NCBI GenBank assembly: GCA_019421345.1
Contig: JAHZFL010000006.1
Span: forward strand, 62,001 to 126,000
From: Roseburia sp.
GTDB taxonomy: Bacteria; Bacillota; Clostridia; Lachnospirales; Lachnospiraceae
Length of the DNA: 64,000 nucleotides
Direction of reading: 5' to 3'
Position numbers and translations under genes: made by a program. Below are positions 1-7,927 of the stretch, one piece after another. Below the pieces are notes generated by a model, which saw only the letters and a list, made by a program, of their open reading frames with translations, did no database searches and had not been told where the DNA came from. How positions within the stretch are numbered: the stretch's first letter is position 1; every line of letters begins with the position of its first letter.

Positions 1-72
1 CCTCCTTTGGTAAAAACATCATAAAGAAATTCTTTATGGTGCTATCGTATCATGTTATGGATAATTTTACAA
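1..72 (-). promoter_or_regulatory. Promoter, leader hairpin and RBS for a gene left of the window
   Basis: On the minus strand a TTGTAA (72-67), a 17-base spacer and TACGAT (49-44) form a fair sigmaA promoter. It is followed by an 8-bp inverted repeat (ATAAAGAA/TTCTTTAT, 21-37) and an AAAGGAGG ribosome binding site at 8-1. The start codon must lie just outside the window, so the gene itself cannot be named. The promoter starts only two bases beyond the stop codon of the glycosyltransferase upstream of it. Confidence 0.5.
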
Positions 73-74
73 GT

Positions 75-1145
75 CTATAGTTCTTCGGGGAGAGCCCAAT
101 TACGGGACGCGTCCCGGTATTGTTCCAACTGCTGTTCGTATTGCAAAATCAAAACCGGATCGGAGGGAAGCTTTGCCTTTTCGTCAGCGATCAACAGCTC
201 ATAGCATTCTGTCAGACCAAGCAGGGGAAGGTCGCCTCCGGTATGAATATCGAGAATGCTTGCCGTCTCGTAAGCGGCGTTGTAAAACCACAGCACCGCC
301 TCTGCATAGTCGCGTTCGGCGAGAAAGTAGGTGCCGAGCTCATAGCAGATTTCCGAGCATGGGGTTGTCAGCATATCCTTCATGGTCAGCTTGAAAAATT
401 CATTTTTATTTCCCTCAAGACGGTATATGTGTGCCAGAATGCAGGACGCCTCCTTACGGGCGTCGTCCGTGGTATCGTTTTCAAGAATTGCCTCAAAAAC
501 GGGCTTTGCATTGAGAAAATCCTTTGTATCGCCTGTTTTTAGGAGCTCCCTTGCATACATGCTGCGGATTTTTGGGGAAAATTGTCTGTCGTGCTCAAAT
601 GCCTTGACAAAAATAGAAAAATCACGCTTGCTGTGCAGTGACTGCGGCTTATGGAGAATCTCAACATCACTGTCAAAGATAACCGGCTGTAAGCGGACAG
701 TCTCATGGATCGGGTCGATCCATGTAAAGGTGCGCAGACGACGAAACAGCTTGGGGCGGTATTCTTTTTGCGAGTTGAGAACCGTGTTAAATTCGGAGCA
801 GTTTATATATTTCATCTGTACGATCTCGATCTCCGGCAGCAGTGCCTGCTTTAGCCGGAGAAAACGCATATGGTTTTCCTCATCCAGCAGCTCGTCTGCG
901 TCTGCGGCGTAAATATATTCCATCGTGGCTTTGGAAAAGGAAAAGTTCCGCGCGGCGGAAAAATCATTTGCCCAGCGGTAATCGTAGATTTTGGAAGTGT
1001 AGTCTGCCGCGATTTCCTTTGTGCGGTCGGTGGAGCCTGTATCGACGATGATGATTTCGTCCATAAGGTCTGCAATGCTGTCAAGACAGCGTTTGAGTAC
1101 GGCTTCTTCATTTTTTACAATCATACATAAGCTGATGTTTGCCAT
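75..1145 (-). CDS. Family 2 glycosyltransferase with C-terminal TPR-like repeats
   Basis: A 356-residue cytosolic GT-A glycosyltransferase. The N-terminal 90 residues carry the family 2 signatures CMIVKNEE, VDTGSTD and a metal-binding DAD (residues 82-84). Residues from about 200 onward are alpha-helical and resemble TPR repeats, an arrangement common in Clostridial GT2 proteins. The ATG at 1145 was chosen because GGAGG lies 6 bases upstream; an in-frame upstream extension has no ribosome site. Donor and acceptor are unknown. Two CgeB-like transferases and a flagellar glycosylation island lie on the same stretch of chromosome, but 40 kb away, so a link is speculative. Confidence 0.85.
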   Translation of the reverse strand: MANISLCMIVKNEEAVLKRCLDSIADLMDEIIIVDTGSTDRTKEIAADYTSKIYDYRWANDFSAARNFSFSKATMEYIYAADADELLDEENHMRFLRLKQALLPEIEIVQMKYINCSEFNTVLNSQKEYRPKLFRRLRTFTWIDPIHETVRLQPVIFDSDVEILHKPQSLHSKRDFSIFVKAFEHDRQFSPKIRSMYARELLKTGDTKDFLNAKPVFEAILENDTTDDARKEASCILAHIYRLEGNKNEFFKLTMKDMLTTPCSEICYELGTYFLAERDYAEAVLWFYNAAYETASILDIHTGGDLPLLGLTECYELLIADEKAKLPSDPVLILQYEQQLEQYRDASRNWALPEEL

Positions 1146-1226
1146 AAAAGTCCTCCATTCCGAAACGATTTGGCACGGGTACATTGCCCGCTGCAAGGCA
1201 CATGCCAAAACGAAGTATCTATTTTT

Positions 1227-1255
1227 ATTATACCGCAGTGCGGCGGCTAGGGCAA
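1227..1255 (-). promoter_or_regulatory. sigmaA promoter of the GT2 gene
   Basis: Minus-strand TTGCCC (1255-1250), 17-base spacer, TATAAT (1232-1227), about 80 bases before the start codon. The same hexamer pair and spacing precede the fliB genes at 49.0 kb. Confidence 0.6.
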
Positions 1256-1287
1256 ATGGAGAAATACAGGCATTTTAAAAGCGGAAG

Positions 1288-1316
1288 TGGAAAGAAAAAA
1301 ACGGTTGTGTTACAAT
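1288..1316 (+). promoter_or_regulatory. Candidate promoter of rlmD
   Basis: TGGAAA (1288-1293), 17-base spacer, TACAAT (1311-1316). Transcription would start near 1323, which places the GTG at 1287 upstream of the message and supports the ATG at 1350 as the rlmD start. Confidence 0.4.
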
Positions 1317-1349
1317 GGGAGCAGTCAGAGAAAGAGAGAAATAGTTGGC

Positions 1350-2588
1350 ATGGAACAGAAAATACGAAATAAAAAGAATGACAGACAGGGGAAAGAGAGA
1401 ACGTCGGCAAACAGCAGTGGCTGTCCGTATGCGAAAAAATGCGGCGGCTGCAGCTATCAGGGAGTTTCCTATGAAAAGCAATTAAAGGAAAAGCAGCGGC
1501 TGGTGCAGAAGTATGTGGGCGGCTTTTGTAAGGTAAAGCCGATCATCGGAATGGAGCAGCCGTATCATTATCGCAATAAGGTGCATGCCGCGTTTGATAT
1601 TGCAAAGGGCGGCACGATTATTTCCGGTGTGTACCGGGCGGGAACACACGAGGTTGTGAATATTGATGCGTGCCAGATTGAGGATGAAATTTCCGGCGCA
1701 ATCATCCGCGACATCCGGGGTCTGCTGCGCTCGTTTAAGATTAAGACATATGATGAGGATACCGGATATGGTCTGCTGCGTCATGTGCTGGTGCGCCGCG
1801 GCTTTTGCAGCGGGGAGGTAATGGTCGTGCTGGTGCTGGGTTCTCCGATTCTGCCGTCGAAAAATAATTTTGTGAAGGCGCTGCGTAGGCTTCACCCGGA
1901 AATCAGTACCGTTGTTTTGAATGTCAATGATAAGAAAACAAGCATGGTGCTTGGCGAGCGGGAGAGTGTGATCTATGGAAAGGGATATATCGAGGATACG
2001 CTGTGCGGCTGTACGTTCCGAATCTCGCCCAAGTCCTTTTATCAGGTAAATCCCGTTCAGACAGAGGCGCTTTATCAAAAGGCAGTTGCCTATGCGGGGC
2101 TGATAGGAAAAGAAACTGTCATAGATGCATATTGCGGGATCGGGACGATTGGGCTGATCGCGGCAGGGCAGGCGGGACAAGTCATTGGTGTGGAACTGAA
2201 TAAGGATGCTGTGCGGGACGCGGTGATCAACGCAAAGAGAAATCAAATAAAAAATGTGCAGTTTTATCAGGCGGATGCCGGGAAGTTTATGCTTGAGATG
2301 GCAGGACAGCTTTCTCCGGCAGGTGGGCGTAGGAAGACTGCGGTGGATGTGGTGTTTATGGATCCGCCACGTGCCGGAAGTGACGAGGCATTTTTATCCT
2401 CTGTTGTAAGGCTTGCGCCCAAGCGCGTCGTGTATGTTTCCTGTAACCCACAGACGCTTGGGCGGGATTTGAAATATCTTACGGCGCATGGGTATGAGGC
2501 GGTGGAGTGCACGCCGGTCGATATGTTTCCGTGGACGGGGCATGTGGAGACGGTTGTAATGCTTTCCCACAAAAATCTGACAGTGTGA
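1350..2588 (+). CDS. rlmD: 23S rRNA (uracil-C5)-methyltransferase, RlmD/RumA family
   Basis: A 412-residue SAM-dependent RNA methylase that makes 5-methyluridine in 23S rRNA (U1939 in E. coli numbering is the usual site; some Firmicutes homologues act on U747). Visible motifs in order: an iron-sulfur cysteine cluster (C25, C31, C34, as CPYAKKCGGC); the SAM motif DAYCGIGTIGL; DPPRAGSDE; the catalytic cysteine in YVSCNPQTLGRDL; and the general-base motif HVETVVML near the C-terminus. The catalytic core is intact. The frame ends right after it, while related Clostridial proteins continue about 100 residues; that tail survives out of frame just downstream (see 2579-2890). Cysteine spacing and length fit RlmD, but the exact uridine cannot be deduced. 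Confidence 0.9.
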   Translation: MEQKIRNKKNDRQGKERTSANSSGCPYAKKCGGCSYQGVSYEKQLKEKQRLVQKYVGGFCKVKPIIGMEQPYHYRNKVHAAFDIAKGGTIISGVYRAGTHEVVNIDACQIEDEISGAIIRDIRGLLRSFKIKTYDEDTGYGLLRHVLVRRGFCSGEVMVVLVLGSPILPSKNNFVKALRRLHPEISTVVLNVNDKKTSMVLGERESVIYGKGYIEDTLCGCTFRISPKSFYQVNPVQTEALYQKAVAYAGLIGKETVIDAYCGIGTIGLIAAGQAGQVIGVELNKDAVRDAVINAKRNQIKNVQFYQADAGKFMLEMAGQLSPAGGRRKTAVDVVFMDPPRAGSDEAFLSSVVRLAPKRVVYVSCNPQTLGRDLKYLTAHGYEAVECTPVDMFPWTGHVETVVMLSHKNLTV

Positions 2589-2890
2589 TCAATGTAAAAG
2601 TCGAGTTTGGCAAGGGATAAGGTAAAGTTCCGCTTGCTAATATTGCTAAAACAGCAGAAGCGTATAAGCCAAAAGAGAGAGTTACCTACAAAATCATAAA
2701 GGAGTACATAGAAGCGAAATATGGCTTCACGGTACATACCGCATATATCTCAGAAGTAAAGAGAGGGTTAGGCTTGCCGATGTATGATGCACCTAATGCG
2801 GTAGAAGAATTGAAACAGCCGAGGAAACATCCGACGGCGGAGAAGGTGGAAGCTATAAAAGATGCCCTCAAGCATTTTGAGATTATCTAA
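2579..2890 (+). pseudogene. Decayed C-terminal extension of rlmD
   Basis: Reading from 2579, one base out of register with rlmD, gives a clear protein-like segment that begins DSVINVKVEFGKG, hits an in-frame TAA at 2618-2620, then continues GKVPLANIAKTAEAYKPKE and ends KDALKHFEII at the TAA of 2888-2890. From memory of the family, this resembles the C-terminal extension of many Clostridial RlmD proteins. A one-base loss in the A-run near 2571-2575 plus a GAA-to-TAA change would explain the present state. It could instead be a relic of a neighbouring DNA methyltransferase gene carrying a similar tail. Confidence 0.65.
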
Positions 2891-3042
2891 AATCAGGAGC
2901 GTACCATTAGAAATAATGGCATACTTATGATATGGGAGGCGAATATTATGATTATACCTGTAAGCGTTAAAAATCAAAGTATTGATTCTTCTGGAATCAC
3001 AAGTGATTAATAATCTGTAAGTGAAAGGAGGGAGTTGATACG
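2891..3042 (+). other. Intergenic stretch with a possible 20-codon ORF
   Basis: Between the rlmD tail relic and the DUF1016 gene. An ATG at 2948 with GGGAGG upstream opens a 20-codon frame ending at 3010 (starts MIIPVSVKNQ). No relative is recognised. The AAAGGAGGG at about 3023-3032 is the ribosome site of the next gene. No clear promoter or terminator was found. Confidence 0.3.
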
Positions 3043-4068
3043 ATGAACGCGTCTTTCTATAACGAAATCAAAAATATTTTAATCTCAGCAAGAAATAAAG
3101 TTTATCAGACAGCCAATTTTGCAATGGTTGAAGCCTACTGGAATATAGGAAAATCAATCGTTGAAGAACAAGGTGGCAATGAAAAGGCTGAGTATGGTAC
3201 AGGTTTGTTAAAAGAGTTGTCAAAGCAAATGACACAGGATTTTGGTAAAGGATTTACCGTTGCAAATTTAAAAAATATGCGGCAATTTTATTTAACATTT
3301 CCGAATGGCTACGCACTGCGTAGCGAATTGAGTTGGACGCATTATCGCCTTCTAATGCGAGTAGAGAATGAAAATGCACGAGAATTTTATATGCAGGAGG
3401 CTGTAAAATCTCAATGGAGTACAAGACAGCTTGAGCGTCAGATAAATTCTTTCTTTTATGAAAGGCTATTATCCAGTAAAAATAAGGAGCAAGTTGCACA
3501 GGAAATACAGACATTAGAGCCGACGAAGAAACCCGAAGATGTCATCCGTGACCCCTATGTATTAGAATTTCTTGGATTGACGCCTAATGATGATTTTTAT
3601 GAAAGTGATTTAGAACAAGCGTTAATTACACATTTACAGAAATTTCTTTTGGAGCTTGGCAGAGGATTTTCATTTGTTGCAAGACAGAAAAGAATAACAT
3701 TTGATGGACGTCATTTTAGAATTGACCTTGTATTTTACAATTACATATTAAAATGTTTTATTTTGATAGATTTAAAAGTTGGGGACTTAACACATCAGGA
3801 TTTAGGGCAGATGCAGATGTATGTTCATTATTATGAGCGGGAACTTATGAATGAAGGAGACAATCCACCGATTGGTATTGTTTTGTGTGCAGATAAAAGT
3901 GAGTCTGTAGTTAAGTATACGTTGCCTGAAAATGAAACACAGATTTTTGCGTCAAAATACAAATTGTATTTACCAAGTGAGGAAGAATTGCTGCGCGAAT
4001 TAAAACAGGAATATCAAGCCCTGGAATCTATCAAGACAGTGGAAGAAAATATTGGTAGTGACGAGTAG
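3043..4068 (+). CDS. YhcG/DUF1016 family PD-(D/E)XK nuclease-domain protein
   Basis: A 341-residue protein of the DUF1016 (YhcG) family. The N-terminal half (about 1-150) is the helical DUF1016 N domain, with FTVANLKNMRQFY and LSWTHYRLLMRV typical of it. The C-terminal half (about 165-320) is a PD-(D/E)XK-type nuclease fold: FRIDLVFYN, ILIDLKVGD and a following Q/Y-rich helix GQMQMYVHYY match the core acidic-lysine motif. Family members are often found in defence or mobile regions and are proposed to act on DNA; no precise substrate is established. AAAGGAGGG sits 9 bases before the ATG. Its base composition is more AT-rich than rlmD, which together with the degraded sequence upstream hints at acquisition. 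Confidence 0.88.
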   Translation: MNASFYNEIKNILISARNKVYQTANFAMVEAYWNIGKSIVEEQGGNEKAEYGTGLLKELSKQMTQDFGKGFTVANLKNMRQFYLTFPNGYALRSELSWTHYRLLMRVENENAREFYMQEAVKSQWSTRQLERQINSFFYERLLSSKNKEQVAQEIQTLEPTKKPEDVIRDPYVLEFLGLTPNDDFYESDLEQALITHLQKFLLELGRGFSFVARQKRITFDGRHFRIDLVFYNYILKCFILIDLKVGDLTHQDLGQMQMYVHYYERELMNEGDNPPIGIVLCADKSESVVKYTLPENETQIFASKYKLYLPSEEELLRELKQEYQALESIKTVEENIGSDE

Positions 4069-4149
4069 ATTTTGCATCAAGGAGGTGCAAAATTGATGGA
4101 ATCTATATTTTGTGGGAAAAGGGATGCGCGAGCAGTATTTGTACTGTAG
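4069..4149 (+). promoter_or_regulatory. RBS-in-loop hairpin followed by a 17-codon ORF
   Basis: ATTTTGCA (4069-4076) and TGCAAAAT (4086-4093) form a perfect 8-bp stem whose 9-base loop TCAAGGAGG is a full ribosome binding site. Three bases later an ATG (4096) opens a 17-codon frame ending at 4149 (begins MESIFCGKRD). The arrangement could be a leader peptide for the two-component genes downstream, or a chance remnant. Another short frame (4124-4195) overlaps it. Neither product is recognised. Confidence 0.3.
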
Positions 4150-4207
4150 AAATATTGCTTATATCCATTGCGATCTGCAAGCTGTCAGCGCTTGAGAGGT
4201 GAATGAC

Positions 4208-4882
4208 ATGGGATATAAAATACTCATTGTAGATGATGATATTGATCTATTAAAAATGCTGACCGGATTTTTTTCATTGAGGTCTTATGCTGTTGTGACT
4301 GCTGAAAATGGCTGGGAGGCATTAGAAAAAATAAAAGCTGCTCCCGATCTGATCCTATTGGATGTGAATATGCCGGGATTGGATGGAATTGAATTATGTA
4401 AGAAAATAAGAGATAAAGTATCATGCCCGATTATTTTTCTGACGGCAAGGGTAGAGGAAAATGACCGGGTAGCAGGGTTGTTGTCCGGCGGGGATGATTA
4501 TATGTTAAAACCGTTTAGCCTAAAAGAGCTGGATGCAAGAATCGTTGCTCATCTGAAAAGGGAAGAACGAAGAAACAGAAAAACAGAGTATAGATTTTAC
4601 GGGGAATTATCGATTGATTATATTTATAAAAAAGTGGAAATCAAGGGAAATACGCTGGATTTAACAAGGCTGGAATATGAAATTATTGAGTTTTTATCCA
4701 TGAATCCTGAAATTGTATTTGATAAGGAAAGAATTTACGAAAAAGTATGTGGCTATGATGCAGCGGGAGACAGCCGCGTAGTAACAGAATTGATTCGCAG
4801 GATTCGCAATAAAATCAAGAAATACACAGACACAGGGTATATTGACACTGTATGGGGAATGGGCTATAAATGGATAAAATAA
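4208..4882 (+). CDS. OmpR/PhoB-family response regulator
   Basis: A 224-residue two-component response regulator. The receiver domain (1-115) has the acidic pocket DDD (9-11), phospho-acceptor D52 in LILLDVNMPG, the switch T in FLTAR and the conserved K in YMLKPF. The C-terminal winged helix (about 130-224) ends TVWGMGYKW, the usual beta-hairpin wing signature, so it binds DNA. ATG 4208 follows GAGAGGTGA; a GTG at 4199 is in frame but overlaps that site. It overlaps the histidine kinase gene by 13 bases, so the pair is translationally coupled. The likely target is the ABC exporter encoded right after the kinase. Confidence 0.92.
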   Translation: MGYKILIVDDDIDLLKMLTGFFSLRSYAVVTAENGWEALEKIKAAPDLILLDVNMPGLDGIELCKKIRDKVSCPIIFLTARVEENDRVAGLLSGGDDYMLKPFSLKELDARIVAHLKREERRNRKTEYRFYGELSIDYIYKKVEIKGNTLDLTRLEYEIIEFLSMNPEIVFDKERIYEKVCGYDAAGDSRVVTELIRRIRNKIKKYTDTGYIDTVWGMGYKWIK

Positions 4883-6051
4883 AAAACCTTTCAATCAGAA
4901 AAACGATTGTTTTATATATGGTAATTAATTTGATCGTTTGTTTTTTGCTTTCTGTTTTTGTTATGCGGGCAGCATCGGAGATCCAAAATGAAATTTGGTG
5001 GAAATATGTAGACCAGAAAGAATACGCCGGGATGCTGGAAGGTGAAGGCGAAAAATATATTACGAACCTTCCGAGACCGAATGCCGGCGAAATGAAACGG
5101 ATCGATCATCATATATCTGAGGTATGTGATTTTCTTCAGACCTTTACTGTTTTGATCATATCTGTTGCAGGGAGTATTATATCGATCCTTCTTTTTTACA
5201 GGCATAAATTAAAAAATCCTATTGAGGAATTGGAGCTTGCTTCGCAAAAAATAGGGAAGAATGATCTTGATTTCCATATCACTTATACCAATAAAGATGA
5301 AATGGGGAAGCTCTGTTGCGAATTTGAACGGATGCGGGAACAGCTTGCAGGGAATCATCAAAAGCTGTGGAAAATGATTGAAGAAGAAAAAGCGCTTCGG
5401 GCGGCGATCGCGCATGATATACGTTCTCCACTGTCTGTATTGGAAGGCTATCAGGAAATGCTCATGGAATATCTGCCGAACCGGGAGATTGATATAAAGC
5501 AGGCAATGGAAATGGTGGCTGAGAGCAGAAAGCAGATTGAGCGTATGGACATCTTTGTCGAGACAATGCGAAAAATGAGCAGTCTGGAGACGAGGGAGCT
5601 AAGAACCGAAGAAATCACGAGCCGGCAATTAGAAGGGGATATACAGGCGGAGCTAAGGATTCTGGAGAAAAAATATCAAAAGAAATGTTATCTGAAGGCA
5701 GCTTCAGCAAATGAATGCTTTGCAGGAGATAAAGAGGTCATCATGGAAGTTGTGGATAATCTCTTATTGAATGCGTTGCGTTATGCCAAAACAAAAGTAG
5801 AAATAATGATGTCCTTGTCCTTCTGTGAACTAAAAATCAGCGTGAAAGACGATGGGATCGGTTTTACAGAGGACCGGGAAAATGTAACAAAGCTTTTCTG
5901 CCGGAGGAATGTGAAGGACAGCTTGAAGCATGCCGGGATAGGCATGTATATTAGCAGGTTATATTGTGAAAAACATGGCGGAGAATTGATCGTGGAAAAC
6001 AGTGAAAATAGCGGCGCTGCCATCACGGCAGTATTTCATCGGATTGCGTAA
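4870..6051 (+). CDS. Membrane sensor histidine kinase
   Basis: A 393-residue kinase partner of the preceding response regulator. Two membrane segments (about 13-33 and 92-110) bracket a short extracytoplasmic loop of some 58 residues. They are followed by a HAMP linker (about 111-165), an H box with His182 in AAIAHDIRSPLS, and an ATPase domain with N box VVDNLLLNALRYA, G1 DDGIGF and G2 HAGIGMYISRLYCEKHGG. The small sensor loop is typical of kinases that sense cell-envelope stress or peptides through a neighbouring transporter. The stop codon lies inside a strong terminator hairpin. Confidence 0.92.
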   Translation: MDKIKNLSIRKTIVLYMVINLIVCFLLSVFVMRAASEIQNEIWWKYVDQKEYAGMLEGEGEKYITNLPRPNAGEMKRIDHHISEVCDFLQTFTVLIISVAGSIISILLFYRHKLKNPIEELELASQKIGKNDLDFHITYTNKDEMGKLCCEFERMREQLAGNHQKLWKMIEEEKALRAAIAHDIRSPLSVLEGYQEMLMEYLPNREIDIKQAMEMVAESRKQIERMDIFVETMRKMSSLETRELRTEEITSRQLEGDIQAELRILEKKYQKKCYLKAASANECFAGDKEVIMEVVDNLLLNALRYAKTKVEIMMSLSFCELKISVKDDGIGFTEDRENVTKLFCRRNVKDSLKHAGIGMYISRLYCEKHGGELIVENSENSGAAITAVFHRIA

Positions 6052-6067
6052 GCAGTCCGATTTTTTT
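6038..6067 (+). terminator. Rho-independent terminator after the histidine kinase
   Basis: A 10-bp stem (6038-6047 with 6052-6061, one G-T pair), a GTAA loop that contains the kinase stop codon, and a run of seven T. Confidence 0.85.
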
Positions 6068-6103
6068 GACATAAGAGTGGCTCGTGAAGTGTGTCGCTCG
6101 TTG
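6066..6103 (+). repeat. Short repeated hairpin element, copy 1
   Basis: The stretch starting TTGACATAAGAG is closely repeated at 25167-25204. Both copies fold into a 7-bp stem (here GAGTGGC 6075-6081 with GTCGCTC 6093-6099, two G-T pairs; fully Watson-Crick in copy 2). Both sit immediately after a gene-end hairpin. Function is unknown; it resembles dispersed REP-like intergenic elements. Confidence 0.55.
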
Positions 6104-6126
6104 TTATAAGGCATTCGGCAGAGAGT

Positions 6127-6151
6127 GACAACCGTTGTCGGTTGTCTTTTT
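6127..6151 (+). terminator. Second hairpin terminator before the ABC exporter genes
   Basis: GACAACC (6127-6133), a six-base loop, GGTTGTC (6140-6146) and TTTTT. It separates the two-component genes from the transporter genes into different transcripts. A TTGTCT that overlaps its 3' arm followed 17 bases later by TTTTAT could act as a weak promoter for the exporter operon. Confidence 0.6.
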
Positions 6152-6202
6152 ATTGTGATTTATATTTTATGATAGCAGCAGCAAAGAAAAGGAGGCAAGG
6201 AT

Positions 6203-7267
6203 ATGCTTGCAATTTTAAAAAGAGAAATAAAAAATTATTTAAAGCAGCCGCTGTTCTGGCTGGGGGTAGTCATTGTGATTTACGGAATTTATAGCGATAC
6301 CGGTCCTTATTTAACAACACATTATGTTACATTGGGAGAGGAACTCGCAAATGAAGATCCGCAATATGCATATTCGGCTGAGGTGTATGAAGGGTATGTA
6401 CCGTCTGCGCCGCAGGAACAAAGAAAAATCTGGAATAAACAGATAACAGAAGCTTTGATAAGTGATTTTGAAATGTCTGATTCTAAAGCACAGGAAGTCA
6501 TTGCCCGGTTGGATCGTATGGAGATCGCAGATGCCTGTGCGTATTTAGAGCGTGAATATGACTATCATGGCGCAGTGTATTTATATGAGGACAGTGCGTA
6601 CCATAAGGGAACTGCGGAAGAAATTAACGCCTATTTGGATAAAGTATTGAAGGATCGATCGTTTTCCTTTTATTATTCAAGAAAATTCGCAGATTTTGCA
6701 GGTCTGTATATGGGATTTTTTGCAGCAATCCTGCTGTCGGTGCTGTATCTGCAGGACACAAGAAGACATACCTATGAGCTGCTTCATACAAAGCCCATTA
6801 CTGCAAAGCAATATATTCTTGGAAAGGTAGGCGCGGGCTTTGGCGTATGTGTGATGGTACTGGCAATTTTAAATTTATTGTTCTGGGGACTTTGTATCGT
6901 GTATACAAGGGACAGCGGCTTTGAAGTAAGCTTATGGGATTTTCTCGTTTCCACAGCACTTTATATTTTGCCGAACATGTTAATGATCGTATGTGTATAT
7001 ACGTTGATTTCTCTGTTGTTTCAAACACCGCTTCCGGGAGTGCCGCTTTTGATCCTTTATTTGCTGTATTCCAACTTGGGTGGAAGAAATGCGGAGGGAG
7101 TTTTTGGGTATGTGAGCAGACCGCTGGCGATCATGGTACGGTTTCCGGGGCAGCTTTTTGATACAGCCCTGCCTCCTATGGCTCTTTTCAATCAGGGCTG
7201 TTTGATCGTGGCATCTGTTTTTATTATCCTGATCTCCGGGATGATATGGAAACGGAGGAGAATATAA
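6203..7267 (+). CDS. ABC-2 type transporter permease, large subunit
   Basis: A 354-residue integral membrane protein. One N-terminal membrane segment (about 15-30) is followed by a large hydrophilic extracytoplasmic domain of roughly 130 residues (about 35-165), then five or more hydrophobic segments (from about 170). This layout is that of ABC-2 exporter permeases that work with a separate ATPase. AAAGGAGG lies 7 bases before the ATG. The next gene starts on the last base of its stop codon (TAATG), so the two permeases are coupled. Substrate is not deducible; the adjacent two-component system suggests export of, or resistance to, an envelope-active compound. Confidence 0.8.
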   Translation: MLAILKREIKNYLKQPLFWLGVVIVIYGIYSDTGPYLTTHYVTLGEELANEDPQYAYSAEVYEGYVPSAPQEQRKIWNKQITEALISDFEMSDSKAQEVIARLDRMEIADACAYLEREYDYHGAVYLYEDSAYHKGTAEEINAYLDKVLKDRSFSFYYSRKFADFAGLYMGFFAAILLSVLYLQDTRRHTYELLHTKPITAKQYILGKVGAGFGVCVMVLAILNLLFWGLCIVYTRDSGFEVSLWDFLVSTALYILPNMLMIVCVYTLISLLFQTPLPGVPLLILYLLYSNLGGRNAEGVFGYVSRPLAIMVRFPGQLFDTALPPMALFNQGCLIVASVFIILISGMIWKRRRI

Positions 7268-7926
7268 TGCGAAAAGAATGTAAGATCGTCCTTCCGTTTT
7301 ATAAAATCGCCTATGCGATTTCCTTCGTTATTATTTTGAGTATGATCAGAGGTGTGACACATACCTTTGAAGTAGGGATAGCAATGGAAGCGCCTATGGC
7401 AATACTGGCAGTCGTTTTTTGTGCAGATACCTATGTGCGGGAAATCATGAGTAATCGCTCGCAGATCCATAGGCTGTATCCGGTGAAAAGGAGATTTTTT
7501 TCTATACTGGAAAGATTGATGATACAGGAAATATTTCTGTTGCTGCTTGCTGTCACAGGATATGGCTGCTTTTTGTTCTTTCAAAAACCGATCACACATC
7601 CGGCAACAGGGAGTGAAGCAAGGCAGTTTATGATTTATTTTGCCTCGATGATCATCACTATTTTCTTTTGGGGAAGCTTAGCCAATATGCTTTCCATGAT
7701 GTTTCGTAATATGTGGGGAGGGATCGGAGGATGTCTTCTGATATGGCTTTCGGTTAATTCGTCATGGGGAGATCAATGCTTAGGTGCATGGAATTTGTTT
7801 TCCTATACATTCAGAGAGGTACAAAATAACGGAGATATTTCATGGGTATATGGAAAGCTTATGTGTTTATGTATGGGAATGATCATGGCAGCAGTATTGC
7901 CGAAAATAATTAAAAAGAGAGGGTAA
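7267..7926 (+). CDS. ABC-2 type transporter permease, small subunit
   Basis: A 219-residue hydrophobic protein with about six predicted membrane segments (for example YAISFVIILSMI near the start, IYFASMIITIFFWGSLANML near the middle and MCLCMGMIMAAVLP at the end). ATG 7267 is preferred over an upstream in-frame ATG at 7246 because GGAGGAG lies 6 bases before it and it overlaps the preceding stop by one base. It presumably pairs with the larger permease to form the membrane channel. Confidence 0.78.
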   Translation: MRKECKIVLPFYKIAYAISFVIILSMIRGVTHTFEVGIAMEAPMAILAVVFCADTYVREIMSNRSQIHRLYPVKRRFFSILERLMIQEIFLLLLAVTGYGCFLFFQKPITHPATGSEARQFMIYFASMIITIFFWGSLANMLSMMFRNMWGGIGGCLLIWLSVNSSWGDQCLGAWNLFSYTFREVQNNGDISWVYGKLMCLCMGMIMAAVLPKIIKKRG

Positions 7927-7927
7927 C

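Noticed and set aside
1482..2246. A 254-codon open frame antisense to rlmD
   Set aside because: Entirely within the conserved rlmD coding region; no start signals and no recognisable protein.
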